From: Pseudolactococcus piscium
GTDB lineage: Bacteria; Bacillota; Bacilli; Lactobacillales; Streptococcaceae
Direction of reading: 5' to 3'
Length of the DNA: 64,000 bases
Assembly: GCF_002441695.1 (NCBI RefSeq)
Contig: NZ_JXJW01000001.1
Span: 149,455 to 213,454 of the forward strand
The first letter of the stretch is position 1. Each line of letters begins with the position of its first letter. A model generated the notes under the pieces. That model saw only the letters and a list, made by a program, of their open reading frames with translations. It had not been told where the DNA came from and did not search any database. This document shows, in pieces, positions 31,476 through 41,114 of the stretch. The position numbers and the translations under genes are program-made.

Positions 31476-32267
31476 ATGTCAATATTTAGAACTTCATTTG
31501 CTTCAGCTTCCCTGTTTCGGACCGTCAATTTAACGGTCATTGTGCCGATTGAGTCTTACGGTAATCCTGAACTTGAGGCAAATAAACCCCAAAAATTTAA
31601 AACACTTTATCTTTTACATGGGTTTGGTGGCAGCCAAGATGATTGGTTGGATTATACTAATTTGAGAAGCCTGGCTGAACTGCATAACTTAGCGATTGTC
31701 TTACCAGCTGCTGAAAATAGTTTTTATGAAAATATTGGCGGTATCGGTGGTGATTATAGTGATTTTGTCGGACAAGAAATCGTTGACTTTACACGCCGTG
31801 CTTTTCCTCTCTCAGACAAGCGAGAAGATACTTTTATTGGCGGCTTATCAATGGGCGGATTTGGCGCGTTAAGATTAGGTATGCTGTATCATCAAACATT
31901 CAGTAAAATTATTTCTCTATCCGGTGCTTTTATTATCGATAATATCACAGATATTAAGCCAGATCATCGTGACATGATTGCTGATTACGCCTACTACACA
32001 AGGATTTTTGGCGATTTAAAACAATTAAAAGGTAGCGATAAGGACCCGCTTTATTGTGTGGATCAAGCAATTAGTTCAGGTCTTGTGCCAGCAGTTTATC
32101 AGGCAGTCGGTACGGAGGACTTTTTACTAGAAGAAAATCATAATATGCGTGATGCTTTAACAACACGTCAAATTCCCCTAGACTATCATGAAAGTTCAGG
32201 AATTCATGATTGGCAATTTTGGAATACGTATTTACCAAAAGCCATTGATTGGCTGTTAACCGAATAA
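31476..32267 (+). CDS. Esterase of the EstA/esterase D family
   Basis: A 263-residue intracellular alpha/beta hydrolase similar to lactococcal tributyrin esterase and S-formylglutathione hydrolase-like enzymes. 'LLHGFGGSQDDWL' forms the oxyanion hole, 'GGLSMGGFGALRLG' holds the nucleophile Ser, and 'SGIHDWQFWNTYL' contains the catalytic His. It has no signal peptide. Presence of two further esterases in the same run suggests removal of acetyl or hydroxycinnamoyl groups from imported sugars rather than lipid breakdown. A hairpin AGACATG/CATGTCT lies just upstream, without T-tract. Confidence 0.87.
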   Translation: MSIFRTSFASASLFRTVNLTVIVPIESYGNPELEANKPQKFKTLYLLHGFGGSQDDWLDYTNLRSLAELHNLAIVLPAAENSFYENIGGIGGDYSDFVGQEIVDFTRRAFPLSDKREDTFIGGLSMGGFGALRLGMLYHQTFSKIISLSGAFIIDNITDIKPDHRDMIADYAYYTRIFGDLKQLKGSDKDPLYCVDQAISSGLVPAVYQAVGTEDFLLEENHNMRDALTTRQIPLDYHESSGIHDWQFWNTYLPKAIDWLLTE

Positions 32268-32348
32268 AAAATGGCGTATACTGGATTTGTGACATAAAAA
32301 ATTGTTAAAATTGACTCAAAAGATGAATTGCTAACAAAGGGAGCGCAT

Positions 32349-33221
32349 ATGCCAGAACTCTATGAGACTGAAGAATTTACCAGAGATCAAATTCCGATTC
32401 GTATATTTAATCACTATTTTGAAGGAAAAGACATTTTTACACCTGCGCACTGGCACCAAAATGTCGAATTCAACCTCACAACTGGTGGTTGTATTCAACA
32501 TATGGTAGCTGGTGAGCTATTTGAGCATCAACCTGGTGATGTTGTGATCGTGAATAGCGGTGTCCTGCATAGTAATCATTGGATAGCCCCAACAGATTAT
32601 TTTGAAGGGGTAACGGTTCAAGTCTCTAAAGCATTTCTTGATCAATGGCTGAGCAGTCGCTTATCATTTCAGGTTCCTGATAAGGCTTATGAACGTGAGG
32701 AGTTGATCGCAGTCTTACTGAAGTTTGGTCAATTAAAAAGCCAACTTGGTGATGACACGCGTTATGATGAGGCTGACAAAAATGAAGCGATGACACAATT
32801 GATTCAGTTGCAATTGATGGCAACTCTCTTTCAACTGTTATCTGTGTTAAAAGCCTATTGTTCAGTTGAAAAAACAATTGATCACCAGCGCGATATTAGG
32901 TCATCCGAGACTTTAAAAGAAATTGTCAACTATATTGATGGTCATTATCAAGAAACGGTTTCGTTGGCAAGTGTTGCGGCGGCCTTTCACTATACGCCCG
33001 CCTATTTATCACGGATTTTCAAATCACGTATGGGGATGAAATTTCATGATTACCTGCAATATAAACGGCTACATAGCTGTATTTCGGTTATGAGAAATCA
33101 TCCTGACCGTCAACTAGCGGCTCTAGCCCTGGATAACGGTTTTCCAAATGTCAAATCCTTTATTGAAACCTTTAAAAAACACTTTGATTGTACCCCATCA
33201 GAGTGGCTGAAAAAAGAATAG
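32349..33221 (+). CDS. AraC-family transcriptional regulator
   Basis: A 290-residue regulator with an N-terminal cupin sensor (~20-100: 'HWHQNVEFNLTTGGCIQHMVAGELFEHQPGDVVIVNSGVLHSN') and two C-terminal HTH motifs (~190-290: 'VSLASVAAAFHYTPAYLSRIFKS', 'LDNGFPNVKSFIETFKKHFDCTPSEWLKK'). The ATG at 32349 has AAAGGGAG upstream. It sits inside the esterase/transporter run and probably activates it on sensing the imported glycoside. Confidence 0.9.
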   Translation: MPELYETEEFTRDQIPIRIFNHYFEGKDIFTPAHWHQNVEFNLTTGGCIQHMVAGELFEHQPGDVVIVNSGVLHSNHWIAPTDYFEGVTVQVSKAFLDQWLSSRLSFQVPDKAYEREELIAVLLKFGQLKSQLGDDTRYDEADKNEAMTQLIQLQLMATLFQLLSVLKAYCSVEKTIDHQRDIRSSETLKEIVNYIDGHYQETVSLASVAAAFHYTPAYLSRIFKSRMGMKFHDYLQYKRLHSCISVMRNHPDRQLAALALDNGFPNVKSFIETFKKHFDCTPSEWLKKE

Positions 33222-33230
33222 GAGTAGCTA

Positions 33231-34031
33231 ATGGCTTATCTTGAACTACAATTTGCATCACAAGCAATTTCAAAATATACAACACTTAAAGTGTACTTAC
33301 CATCAGATGGGACTAGTGGTACACTTTTTGAACCACCTTATAAAACAGTATACTTTTTACCAGGATTTAGTAATGACGCGACTGCTTTGATGACTTATTT
33401 AGGACTTCGAAAAGAATGTGAACTCAAGGGCATTGCAATCGTTATCATTGATGGTGACAATTCATTTTATGTTGAGCAGGCTAACCATCAAGCCAATTAT
33501 TCGACTTTTATCAGAGAAGTTGTTGAGGTCACTCGGAAACTCTTACCTTTGTCAGAAAATCGTAATGATACATTCATTGGTGGTATCTCAATGGGTGGCT
33601 ATGGTGCCTTACTGAATGGCTTACGTTTCCGTGATATGTTCTCTAAAATCGTTGCCTTGTCACCAAGTGCAGACTGCTATGATTTGATTTGCCACCACGA
33701 TATGTTGTTTCAAGAAGCCCTGTTTACCACGACATTTGGAGATAAAGCCACTTATTATGCTGAGGATACAAATCTGGCAAAATTTTATGGAGAAGTTGAT
33801 CAAGCTGATATGCCAGAACTTTTTATTGCTTGTGGCGAACAAGATGATCTGGTCTTAAAAGGTGTGACTGACTTACGTGACAGCTTGATAAAGGAAGGGA
33901 TTTCATTTGTCGATAGACGTGGCACAGGGAAACATGAGTATGCTTACTGGGAAAAACAAATGGATCCAGCATTTTCATTTTTAGCTGACATCCAACCTGG
34001 CACACAAGCTGACCTTATTTTGAAATTTTAG
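33231..34031 (+). CDS. Esterase D-family hydrolase
   Basis: A 266-residue enzyme, paralogue of the 31476 esterase: 'YFLPGFSNDATALMTYL' (oxyanion region), 'GGISMGGYGALLNG' with the Ser, and 'GTGKHEYAYWEKQM' with the His. Cytoplasmic; AGGAG site; nine bases after the AraC gene and 17 before the third esterase, so one transcript. Divergence from the first copy suggests a different ester or position on the substrate. Confidence 0.87.
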   Translation: MAYLELQFASQAISKYTTLKVYLPSDGTSGTLFEPPYKTVYFLPGFSNDATALMTYLGLRKECELKGIAIVIIDGDNSFYVEQANHQANYSTFIREVVEVTRKLLPLSENRNDTFIGGISMGGYGALLNGLRFRDMFSKIVALSPSADCYDLICHHDMLFQEALFTTTFGDKATYYAEDTNLAKFYGEVDQADMPELFIACGEQDDLVLKGVTDLRDSLIKEGISFVDRRGTGKHEYAYWEKQMDPAFSFLADIQPGTQADLILKF

Positions 34032-34048
34032 CAGTGAGAGGAAGTCCT

Positions 34049-35188
34049 ATGGTATCAAGAGCACTCATGACGCAGTTCTTATCTGCCTGTCCGATTTTAC
34101 CCCCTAAAGATAATGTGTTGGCTCAAGAAGCAGATGAAACTGGACAAACCTGGCTTCAAGTTAAGGCTGACCAAGCAAAATCAGTCCAATTAGCGATTTA
34201 TGATCAAGTATATGATTTCAAGAAAAATGACGCAGGTATTTGGCGCTTAGCCTATCCCATGTCAGATGGGATTACGATGGTACAGTTACGGATTGATGAG
34301 CAAGACGTGTTAACGCCCTATCTTCCTATTGGCTATGGCTATAGTAGGCCTTATAATTATGTGGCTCTTGATACAGATGAGGCTAGTTTTTATGGCTTAG
34401 CTGATGTCCCCCACGGCACCATTCATCACGAGTACCTTAAGTCTCAGGTCACTGGTAATTGGGAACGCTGTCTCGTTTATACACCGCCCGGTTATGAAGC
34501 ACAGACAGATACAAGCTACCCAGTCCTTTATCTACAGCATGGTCATGGTGAAAATGAAATTGGATGGACCAGTCAAGGAAAAGTCAATTTCATTTTGGAT
34601 AATTTACTTGCCAAAGGCACATGCAAACCGTTTATCGTTGTCATGAGCAATGGCATGGTACAAGTCACGGATGCGTCTGGTCAAACCGTTGTGGATCATA
34701 CCTTATTTGAAAGCTACTTACTTAAAGATGTTATTCCGACGATGGAAGGTAAATATCGGATCATCGGTGACCGGGACAATCGTGCGATGGCTGGCTTATC
34801 GATGGGGTCAATCCAAACCAGTATCGTCACCTTTAATCATCCGGAGCTTTTTAGTCAAGTCGGCTTGTTCAGTGGCTTTCTACACGATTTCATTCAAGGT
34901 CACGCCCTCATGGATATGGTCAAACGTGATCCGTCTGACAACGCACATTTGATGAGGTTAACTGATGCCAATAGGTTTTTAACTGACTACGATGTCTTTT
35001 TCCGAGCAATAGGCGAACAGGATATTTTTATGGCAGAGTTTGAAGCAGATAATGTCTTACTTGATAGCAAAAATATTTTGGATCAGCGTAGTCTGTATAA
35101 AGGTGGTCATGATTGGAATGTATGGCGCAAGTGCATCAGAGACTTTGCGTCTCTACTATTTCAAGATAGTACCCATAAAAAAATATAA
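34049..35188 (+). CDS. CE1-type carbohydrate esterase with N-terminal CBM48-like domain
   Basis: A 379-residue protein. Residues ~1-110 resemble the E-set/CBM48-like beta domain that precedes many acetylxylan/feruloyl esterases ('WLQVKADQAKSVQLAIYDQVYDFK'). From ~115 comes an esterase D/CE1 fold: 'YHEYLK..WERCLVYTPPGYE', 'VLYLQHGHGENEIGW', Ser in 'AGLSMGSIQTS', His in 'GGHDWNVWRKCI'. No signal peptide, so it acts on imported oligosaccharides. GAGAGGAAG precedes the ATG; the GTG at 34034 lies inside that site. Last gene of the run before a terminator. Confidence 0.83.
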   Translation: MVSRALMTQFLSACPILPPKDNVLAQEADETGQTWLQVKADQAKSVQLAIYDQVYDFKKNDAGIWRLAYPMSDGITMVQLRIDEQDVLTPYLPIGYGYSRPYNYVALDTDEASFYGLADVPHGTIHHEYLKSQVTGNWERCLVYTPPGYEAQTDTSYPVLYLQHGHGENEIGWTSQGKVNFILDNLLAKGTCKPFIVVMSNGMVQVTDASGQTVVDHTLFESYLLKDVIPTMEGKYRIIGDRDNRAMAGLSMGSIQTSIVTFNHPELFSQVGLFSGFLHDFIQGHALMDMVKRDPSDNAHLMRLTDANRFLTDYDVFFRAIGEQDIFMAEFEADNVLLDSKNILDQRSLYKGGHDWNVWRKCIRDFASLLFQDSTHKKI

Positions 35189-35237
35189 GGAAAAGACAGA
35201 AGAGAGAAGCAGCAGGTTCATTCAAAATATTAACTAC

Positions 35238-35285
35238 AAAATAAAGCCTTAACTCTAGTTTGGTCGAGTTAAGGCTTTATTTGTT
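35238..35285 (+). terminator. Intrinsic terminator of the esterase operon
   Basis: Perfect 15-bp stem ATAAAGCCTTAACTC / GAGTTAAGGCTTTAT with a TTGTT tail. Confidence 0.85.
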
Positions 35286-35340
35286 AATCATGTTTTTGAT
35301 ATTCTAATAGATCACCAGGTTGGCAATCTAATGGCATCTA
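35284..35340 (-). pseudogene. C-terminal remnant of a small XRE regulator
   Basis: The minus strand reads LDCQPGDLLEYQKHD followed by a stop, almost the same as 'LDCQPANLLAYQK' in the XRE gene at 15256. Nothing upstream completes the HTH, so this is a stub left after deletion. The remaining gap up to 35507 shows nothing recognisable. Confidence 0.6.
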
Positions 35341-35507
35341 AAGTTAAAAATTTCTTCACATTTTTAGGCGGAATACTGAATTAACTAATAATAAAATTAG
35401 ACAAAAAATGAGAGTATAAGTCTGTCAAAGTTACCCTACAACCCTTACGTGCCATAGAAAACGGCTTCAAAGGCATCAGCTTTTATTTATATAACTCTAA
35501 CTATATT

Positions 35508-35549
35508 ACGAAAGCGCTTGCATAAACTAAAATCAAATGGTAATATAAT
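35508..35549 (+). promoter_or_regulatory. cre site and promoter of the cellobiose-type PTS operon
   Basis: ACGAAAGCGCTTGCA (35508-35522) is a one-mismatch cre. It overlaps a -35 candidate TTGCAT (35518-35523) spaced 17 bases from TAATAT (35541-35546, running into TATAAT at 35544-35549). Confidence 0.7.
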
Positions 35550-35642
35550 GCTGTAGGTGATTTGTATGCGGTTTCATTTATCTAAACAAATTATCGACGC
35601 ATTTATTTATTGTAAAAATTTATTTAAAGATAAAGGAGACAT

Positions 35643-35957
35643 ATGGACGACGCACAGATGGCAGTTATTATGCCGTTGATTATGTACGGGGGAGAGGCAA
35701 AATCTTCAGCGGTAGAAGCAATTCGCGCAGCTAAAACAGGTGATTTTAAAACCGCTGACGAACGGATCGCAGCAGCAAGTAAATCAATTATTGAAGCGCA
35801 TCATAGTCAAACTGAATTGTTGACTAAAGCAGCAAATGGTGAGGATGTACCTGTATCTATTTACATGGTACATGCGCAAGACCATTTAATGACAGGCATT
35901 GCTTTCGTTGATTTGGCGAAAGAAATCATTGATTTGTACAAGGTGATTAAAGCTTAA
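35643..35957 (+). CDS. PTS lactose/cellobiose-family IIA component
   Basis: A 104-residue helical-bundle IIA. The phosphoryl-accepting His is in 'IYMVHAQDHLMTGI', and 'IIEAHHSQTELLTKAANGE' is the other family signature. AAAGGAG site. It shares a transcript with the IIC gene 70 bases downstream. No IIB gene is present anywhere in the block, so a IIB from elsewhere must complete the phosphorelay. Confidence 0.92.
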   Translation: MDDAQMAVIMPLIMYGGEAKSSAVEAIRAAKTGDFKTADERIAAASKSIIEAHHSQTELLTKAANGEDVPVSIYMVHAQDHLMTGIAFVDLAKEIIDLYKVIKA

Positions 35958-36027
35958 AAACAAACCCCTTCGTGTCTGGTTACACCTAACCAAATAGAAG
36001 GTTGATGTTTAAAGGGGAGAAAAAATT

Positions 36028-37494
36028 ATGAATGCATTACAACAGTGGATGGAGAGACACATCGTCCCAATCGCAGCTAAAATTGGGTCGCAAAAACATT
36101 TAGTTGCCCTTCGTGATTCGTTTGTCGGCATGTTACCAGCAACGATGGTAGGGGCTATGGCGACATTAGTCTCTGTACTGATTGGTACTGTACCCAGTGC
36201 GATCCAACAATTAGTTGAAGGACCTACGAAAGCCGCAGCAGCAGCTGCTGCAGGCAATGCTTGGACATTGTCAAAAACACCTGTTTTTGAACAACTTGCT
36301 GGCATTTCAGGACTCGTGAGCCAAGGGACATTGACAATTATTGGTCTTATTTTTGCCTTTTCATGGGGGTACAACTTATCAAGAGCCTACAAAGTTAATG
36401 AACTTGCAGGTGGTATCGTTGGGGTGGCAGCGCTAATCGCTGGCCTACCTAATATTTTAAGCGTTGCGACAGCTGGCCTTTCTGAAAAAGCGATGGCGAC
36501 TGTTAACAGTAACATCGAAGCGCAAGGTATTGCGACTTGGAAAATGGCCCTTTCAGTTGGTCAACTAGATGCGGGTGCTTACTTCGCCGTGATGATTATG
36601 GGTGCGCTTGCCGTTATCATCTATGCAAAATTAATGTTGGCAGACATTACAATCAAAATGCCTGAATCAGTACCACCAGCAGTATCTAAAGCTTTCTTAG
36701 CGATCATCCCAACAATCGTTGCAGTATATGCAGTTTCGGTGATCTACTACTTCATTAAAGTATGGACTGGCAGTGACTTGATTTACTTGATTGGTAAATA
36801 CATCGCTGAACCATTCCAAGCCTTGTCACAATCACTTGTTTCAGTATTAATCGTGACCTTCTTCGTCTCTCTCTTCTGGTTCTTTGGTATCCATGGTACT
36901 AACGTTTTAGGTCCAGTACTAGATGGTATCTGGGGTCCACTTCAATTGGCCAACATGGACGTTTATAAAAAAGTTGGTTTGGCAGGCGTTAAAGAACTTG
37001 TTGCCAAAGGGGCAACAGATAAAGCACACGCCGTTGATGGTAGTTTTGTTACCCTCTGGGTACGGGGTTCTTGGGACGCTTATGCTTGGTTTGGTGGTAC
37101 TGCGGGTACGATTACACTGATCATCGCTATTCTTTGGTTCTCTAAACGTGAAGACTACAAAACAGTGGCAAAACTATCAGTTGCGCCAGGTGTCTTTAAC
37201 ATCAATGAACCAGTCATGTTCGGTATGCCTTTGGTATTGAACTCACTCTTCTTCATTCCACTTTTACTAGCGCCAATGGTATCCGTAACCATTGCTTATC
37301 TTGCAACTGCAGCACACTTGGTATCACCGGTTGTCTTGCAAGTACCGTGGGTAACACCACCATTCCTTAACGCTTACATGGCAACAGGATTTGACTGGCG
37401 TGCAGTGATTGTAACCATGGTAACCTTTGCAGCTTCATTTGCTATCTGGTTCCCATTTGTTATCGCATCAAACTCAATGGAAGAAGAAGTTTAA
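36028..37494 (+). CDS. celB: PTS cellobiose-family IIC permease
   Basis: A 488-residue membrane permease with the IIC signatures 'FFGIHGTNVLGPVLDGIW' and 'APGVFNINEPVMFGMPLVLNS', where Glu binds sugar. It is ~40-50 residues longer than average owing to an Ala-rich insert near residues 60-75 and a loop around 320-340. The AAGGGGAG site can pair with AACCCCTT at 35964-35970, so translation may be damped by leader folding. It forms a sugar importer together with the IIA encoded upstream. Confidence 0.9.
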   Translation: MNALQQWMERHIVPIAAKIGSQKHLVALRDSFVGMLPATMVGAMATLVSVLIGTVPSAIQQLVEGPTKAAAAAAAGNAWTLSKTPVFEQLAGISGLVSQGTLTIIGLIFAFSWGYNLSRAYKVNELAGGIVGVAALIAGLPNILSVATAGLSEKAMATVNSNIEAQGIATWKMALSVGQLDAGAYFAVMIMGALAVIIYAKLMLADITIKMPESVPPAVSKAFLAIIPTIVAVYAVSVIYYFIKVWTGSDLIYLIGKYIAEPFQALSQSLVSVLIVTFFVSLFWFFGIHGTNVLGPVLDGIWGPLQLANMDVYKKVGLAGVKELVAKGATDKAHAVDGSFVTLWVRGSWDAYAWFGGTAGTITLIIAILWFSKREDYKTVAKLSVAPGVFNINEPVMFGMPLVLNSLFFIPLLLAPMVSVTIAYLATAAHLVSPVVLQVPWVTPPFLNAYMATGFDWRAVIVTMVTFAASFAIWFPFVIASNSMEEEV

Positions 37495-37522
37495 TCATTC
37501 CTCCTTCGTTGGGCAGATGCTC

Positions 37523-37549
37523 AAAAAGACGGCGGAAGTCGTCTTTTTC
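37523..37549 (+). terminator. Intrinsic terminator after celB
   Basis: AAAAAGACG / CGTCTTTTT stem, 9 bp, ending in T-run; separates the PTS genes from the three small genes downstream, allowing partial read-through. Confidence 0.82.
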
Positions 37550-37608
37550 TATTAAAAAATGATAAAATAGGGACATAGAAATAGCTTAAAAATAGGAAGA
37601 GGTAACGC

Positions 37609-37815
37609 ATGTTAGTCGTGAATATGGCAATGAAGCAACAAGATGTTATTGCAGTTTTGGAAGCAAATGGATATGAATTTTTAGAAAAAAAGGGCATTCG
37701 CCTATACTTCAATACTGCTGGTGACTTGGCGGAAAAAGCGGCAGAGGCTAAAGCGCTAATTAAGGCACAACCTTGGGGAGTCGCCCTATACTTTAATGTA
37801 GAGGTGGTAAAATAA
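37609..37815 (+). CDS. Small conserved-looking protein of unknown function
   Basis: A 68-residue soluble protein ('MKQQDVIAVLEANGYEFLEKKGIRLYFNTAG' then 'AEAKALIKAQPWGVALYFNVEVVK'). It has no Cys, so it cannot be the missing PTS IIB. The alternating pattern suggests a small alpha/beta fold. A GAAGAGG site precedes the ATG; its stop overlaps the start of the next gene as TAATG. I do not recognise the family; its position in a cellobiose locus suggests a role tied to PTS uptake. Confidence 0.65.
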   Translation: MLVVNMAMKQQDVIAVLEANGYEFLEKKGIRLYFNTAGDLAEKAAEAKALIKAQPWGVALYFNVEVVK

Positions 37816-37994
37816 TGCTACAAAAATGGGGATGGGCTTTTATTAGCTTGGCACTTTTAATCTTTATCTCAACGCTACAAGGTGCTGGTGCCTTCCTAAT
37901 CTTAAGTATCTTGGTTTTCATCCTTGGTCTTGGGATGGTCATTGTGGGCGGCAAAAAAGATAAAGCAGAGCAAAATGGGGAACCTAAGGTATGA
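37815..37994 (+). CDS. 59-residue membrane protein
   Basis: Very short but well supported by context: it starts on the overlapping TAATG of the preceding gene with GAGGTGG as ribosome site, and its stop overlaps the next start as ATGA. The sequence is two hydrophobic helices ('WAFISLALLIFISTLQGAG', 'LILSILVFILGLGMVIVGG') and a charged tail 'KKDKAEQNGEPKV'. Function unknown; a small membrane accessory of the PTS permease is possible. Confidence 0.72.
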   Translation: MLQKWGWAFISLALLIFISTLQGAGAFLILSILVFILGLGMVIVGGKKDKAEQNGEPKV

Positions 37995-38419
37995 AAATAG
38001 TAAAAACTTTGGCTGTACCTCGCCAATTTGTCTTTGAAAAAATTCTTGAATCGGGTCTGTATGATATTGAAAAAAATACTGGTAAACGCCCTAAAACAGC
38101 TAGTTTATCTGGATTTAAGTACAAGAAAAAATTTGGTGCCAAGCAAAATCAAGCAGGTGAAATCGTTATTGATGAGGTCATCGAACCTGCTGTTTATGCC
38201 TTTACAACAAAAACGGTTAGAAATACTTACACCACACGTTGGGAAATGCATCGGATTGATGACAAGCTGACAGAAGTAGTGATTTCAGAAGATATGATCT
38301 CACACGGTTTTTTCCAAAATTTGAATGATATGATGATGCAAATTGGTCTGGGCTGGGTGAAGAAACGACAGATGACAGCCATTTTAAACAGTATTTCAAG
38401 CGCCTATAACGGACGCTAA
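37991..38419 (+). CDS. DUF3284 domain protein
   Basis: A 142-residue cytoplasmic protein whose pattern ('VPRQFVFEKILES', 'YDIEKNTGKRP', 'TTRWEMHRIDDKLTEVVISED') matches the DUF3284 family, a START/SRPBCC-like fold commonly found next to cellobiose PTS genes in lactic acid bacteria. ATGA overlap with the preceding membrane gene indicates coupled translation. Biochemical role is unknown. Confidence 0.78.
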   Translation: MKIVKTLAVPRQFVFEKILESGLYDIEKNTGKRPKTASLSGFKYKKKFGAKQNQAGEIVIDEVIEPAVYAFTTKTVRNTYTTRWEMHRIDDKLTEVVISEDMISHGFFQNLNDMMMQIGLGWVKKRQMTAILNSISSAYNGR

Positions 38420-38517
38420 TCAGTCACTAGTTTCATATTAAGCAATTAGAAGTATTAAAAAACACAGATTAGTTGCCTCTTTCTCGGATAACTAGCTATT
38501 TTAATTTAAGCGTATAG

Positions 38518-39987
<1,470 letters not shown>

Positions 39988-40025
39988 GTCTATAGCCAAT
40001 GACTCTTGACGACTTGAAAAATTAG

Positions 40026-40069
40026 GACATTCGATACTGCATATCAATGCAGGTGTTGGGTGTTTTTTT
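40026..40069 (+). terminator. Intrinsic terminator after the third GH1 gene
   Basis: ACTGCAT / ATGCAGGT core extended by G-U-rich pairs, followed by T7. Confidence 0.7.
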
Positions 40070-40189
40070 GAAAGCCGATTTTAGATTTGGGATGAGAGCC
40101 GCTAAAAATGAATAAATAGCAAAGTAGTAATGAAATAGATTAATTAACTAAAAATTTATAAACTAATAAAATATAATTATCGATTAAAT

Positions 40190-40350
40190 TGGTATAATAG
40201 ATAATAGTGAATTAAAATAACGCGCTAGCGGGATCATTTTGAGCGTCATAAAGTCATCTGGCAGTCTAGATGACTGATCAAGGTACTTTATTATGACGTG
40301 GTTATCAATTAATCACTTTAACATGACGCAATTAAATATGAAGTAGGAGA
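40190..40350 (+). promoter_or_regulatory. Extended -10 promoter and structured leader of the c-di-GMP operon
   Basis: TGGTATAAT at 40190-40198 is an extended -10. The ~140-base leader contains GCGTCAT (40243-40249) that can pair with ATGACG (40293-40298) around an inner TCATCT/AGATGA hairpin, or with ATGACGC (40323-40329) close to the AGGAG site. It does not match the c-di-GMP-I riboswitch consensus I know, and there is no T-tract. Confidence 0.5.
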
Positions 40351-40355
40351 TGTTG

Positions 40356-41072
40356 ATGGACAACTATAATGAATTATTTTATCTTATATTTCAGCCAATA
40401 ATAGAAATAAAAAAGGATAAATCAGTAGATATTGTGGAATATGAGGTATTACTTCGATCTTATGAAAATGATCGGTTTCCGAATCAGGCATTTAATGACC
40501 TATTAGTTGTACCTGAAAAACACAAGTTGTTTATGGCCTGGTATGCTGAAAAAATAAATGATATATTAAAAGAAAATGGAACGATATATTTGGCAATTAA
40601 TATTCATCCAAAACAGTGGGAAGAACCCGCAATTTTTGATTTTTTTAACAAGCTAACCCCTTTTTCAAACAGGATTAAAATAGAGTTAACTGAACATAAA
40701 GACCCGATGACATCTAATATTTGCCAAAGATTTGAGTCAGTATATGCTGAATTGGCTAGATTTGGGTATGATTTTGTCATAGATGATGTTGGTAATGGCG
40801 TTAATGATATCGACTTTGTCATTGCGCATATTGAACAGATATCCAGTATAAAATTTACCATATTACCCTTTAAAAAATTAAAAGAAGAAACGTTACTATT
40901 GTTTATTGATGCCTGGTTTCAATTGGCAAAAGACTTTAACAAAGCCTTTATTGTTGAAGGGATAGAGTGTCAACCTTTTTCTTCACTTTTACTAGATAAG
41001 GGCATAAACTTGCAACAAGGCTTTTTATTTGGTGAAGGCAAGCGTGACCTAGTAACGACTGATGGAAAATGA
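40356..41072 (+). CDS. EAL-domain protein (probable c-di-GMP phosphodiesterase)
   Basis: A 238-residue stand-alone EAL domain with no sensor or membrane part. The motif reads 'EYEVLLRS' (EVL for EAL) with the catalytic Glu kept. Other active-site segments are present: 'YLAINIHPKQW' (Asn), 'KIELTEH' (Glu), 'DFVIDDVGNG' (two Asp), 'SSIKFTIL' (Lys), 'FIVEGIEC' (Glu) and 'LQQGFLFG' (Gln). Hydrolysis of c-di-GMP is therefore plausible. AGGAG at 40345-40349 fits the ATG at 40356; the ATG at 40350 abuts it. It is followed by a GGDEF protein and a PilZ-bearing synthase. Confidence 0.85.
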   Translation: MDNYNELFYLIFQPIIEIKKDKSVDIVEYEVLLRSYENDRFPNQAFNDLLVVPEKHKLFMAWYAEKINDILKENGTIYLAINIHPKQWEEPAIFDFFNKLTPFSNRIKIELTEHKDPMTSNICQRFESVYAELARFGYDFVIDDVGNGVNDIDFVIAHIEQISSIKFTILPFKKLKEETLLLFIDAWFQLAKDFNKAFIVEGIECQPFSSLLLDKGINLQQGFLFGEGKRDLVTTDGK

Positions 41073-41114
41073 TTTTTTAAAAGATGTCATTGTTTTATAG
41101 ATAGGATGAGTTAG

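Noticed and set aside
37609..37815. The 68-residue gene as the missing PTS IIB
   Set aside because: It has no cysteine and no P-loop-like phosphocysteine site, and is shorter than IIB (~100 residues).
40205..40350. A c-di-GMP-I (GEMM) riboswitch before the EAL gene
   Set aside because: The expected conserved segments of that riboswitch are absent; only simple alternative pairings are seen.
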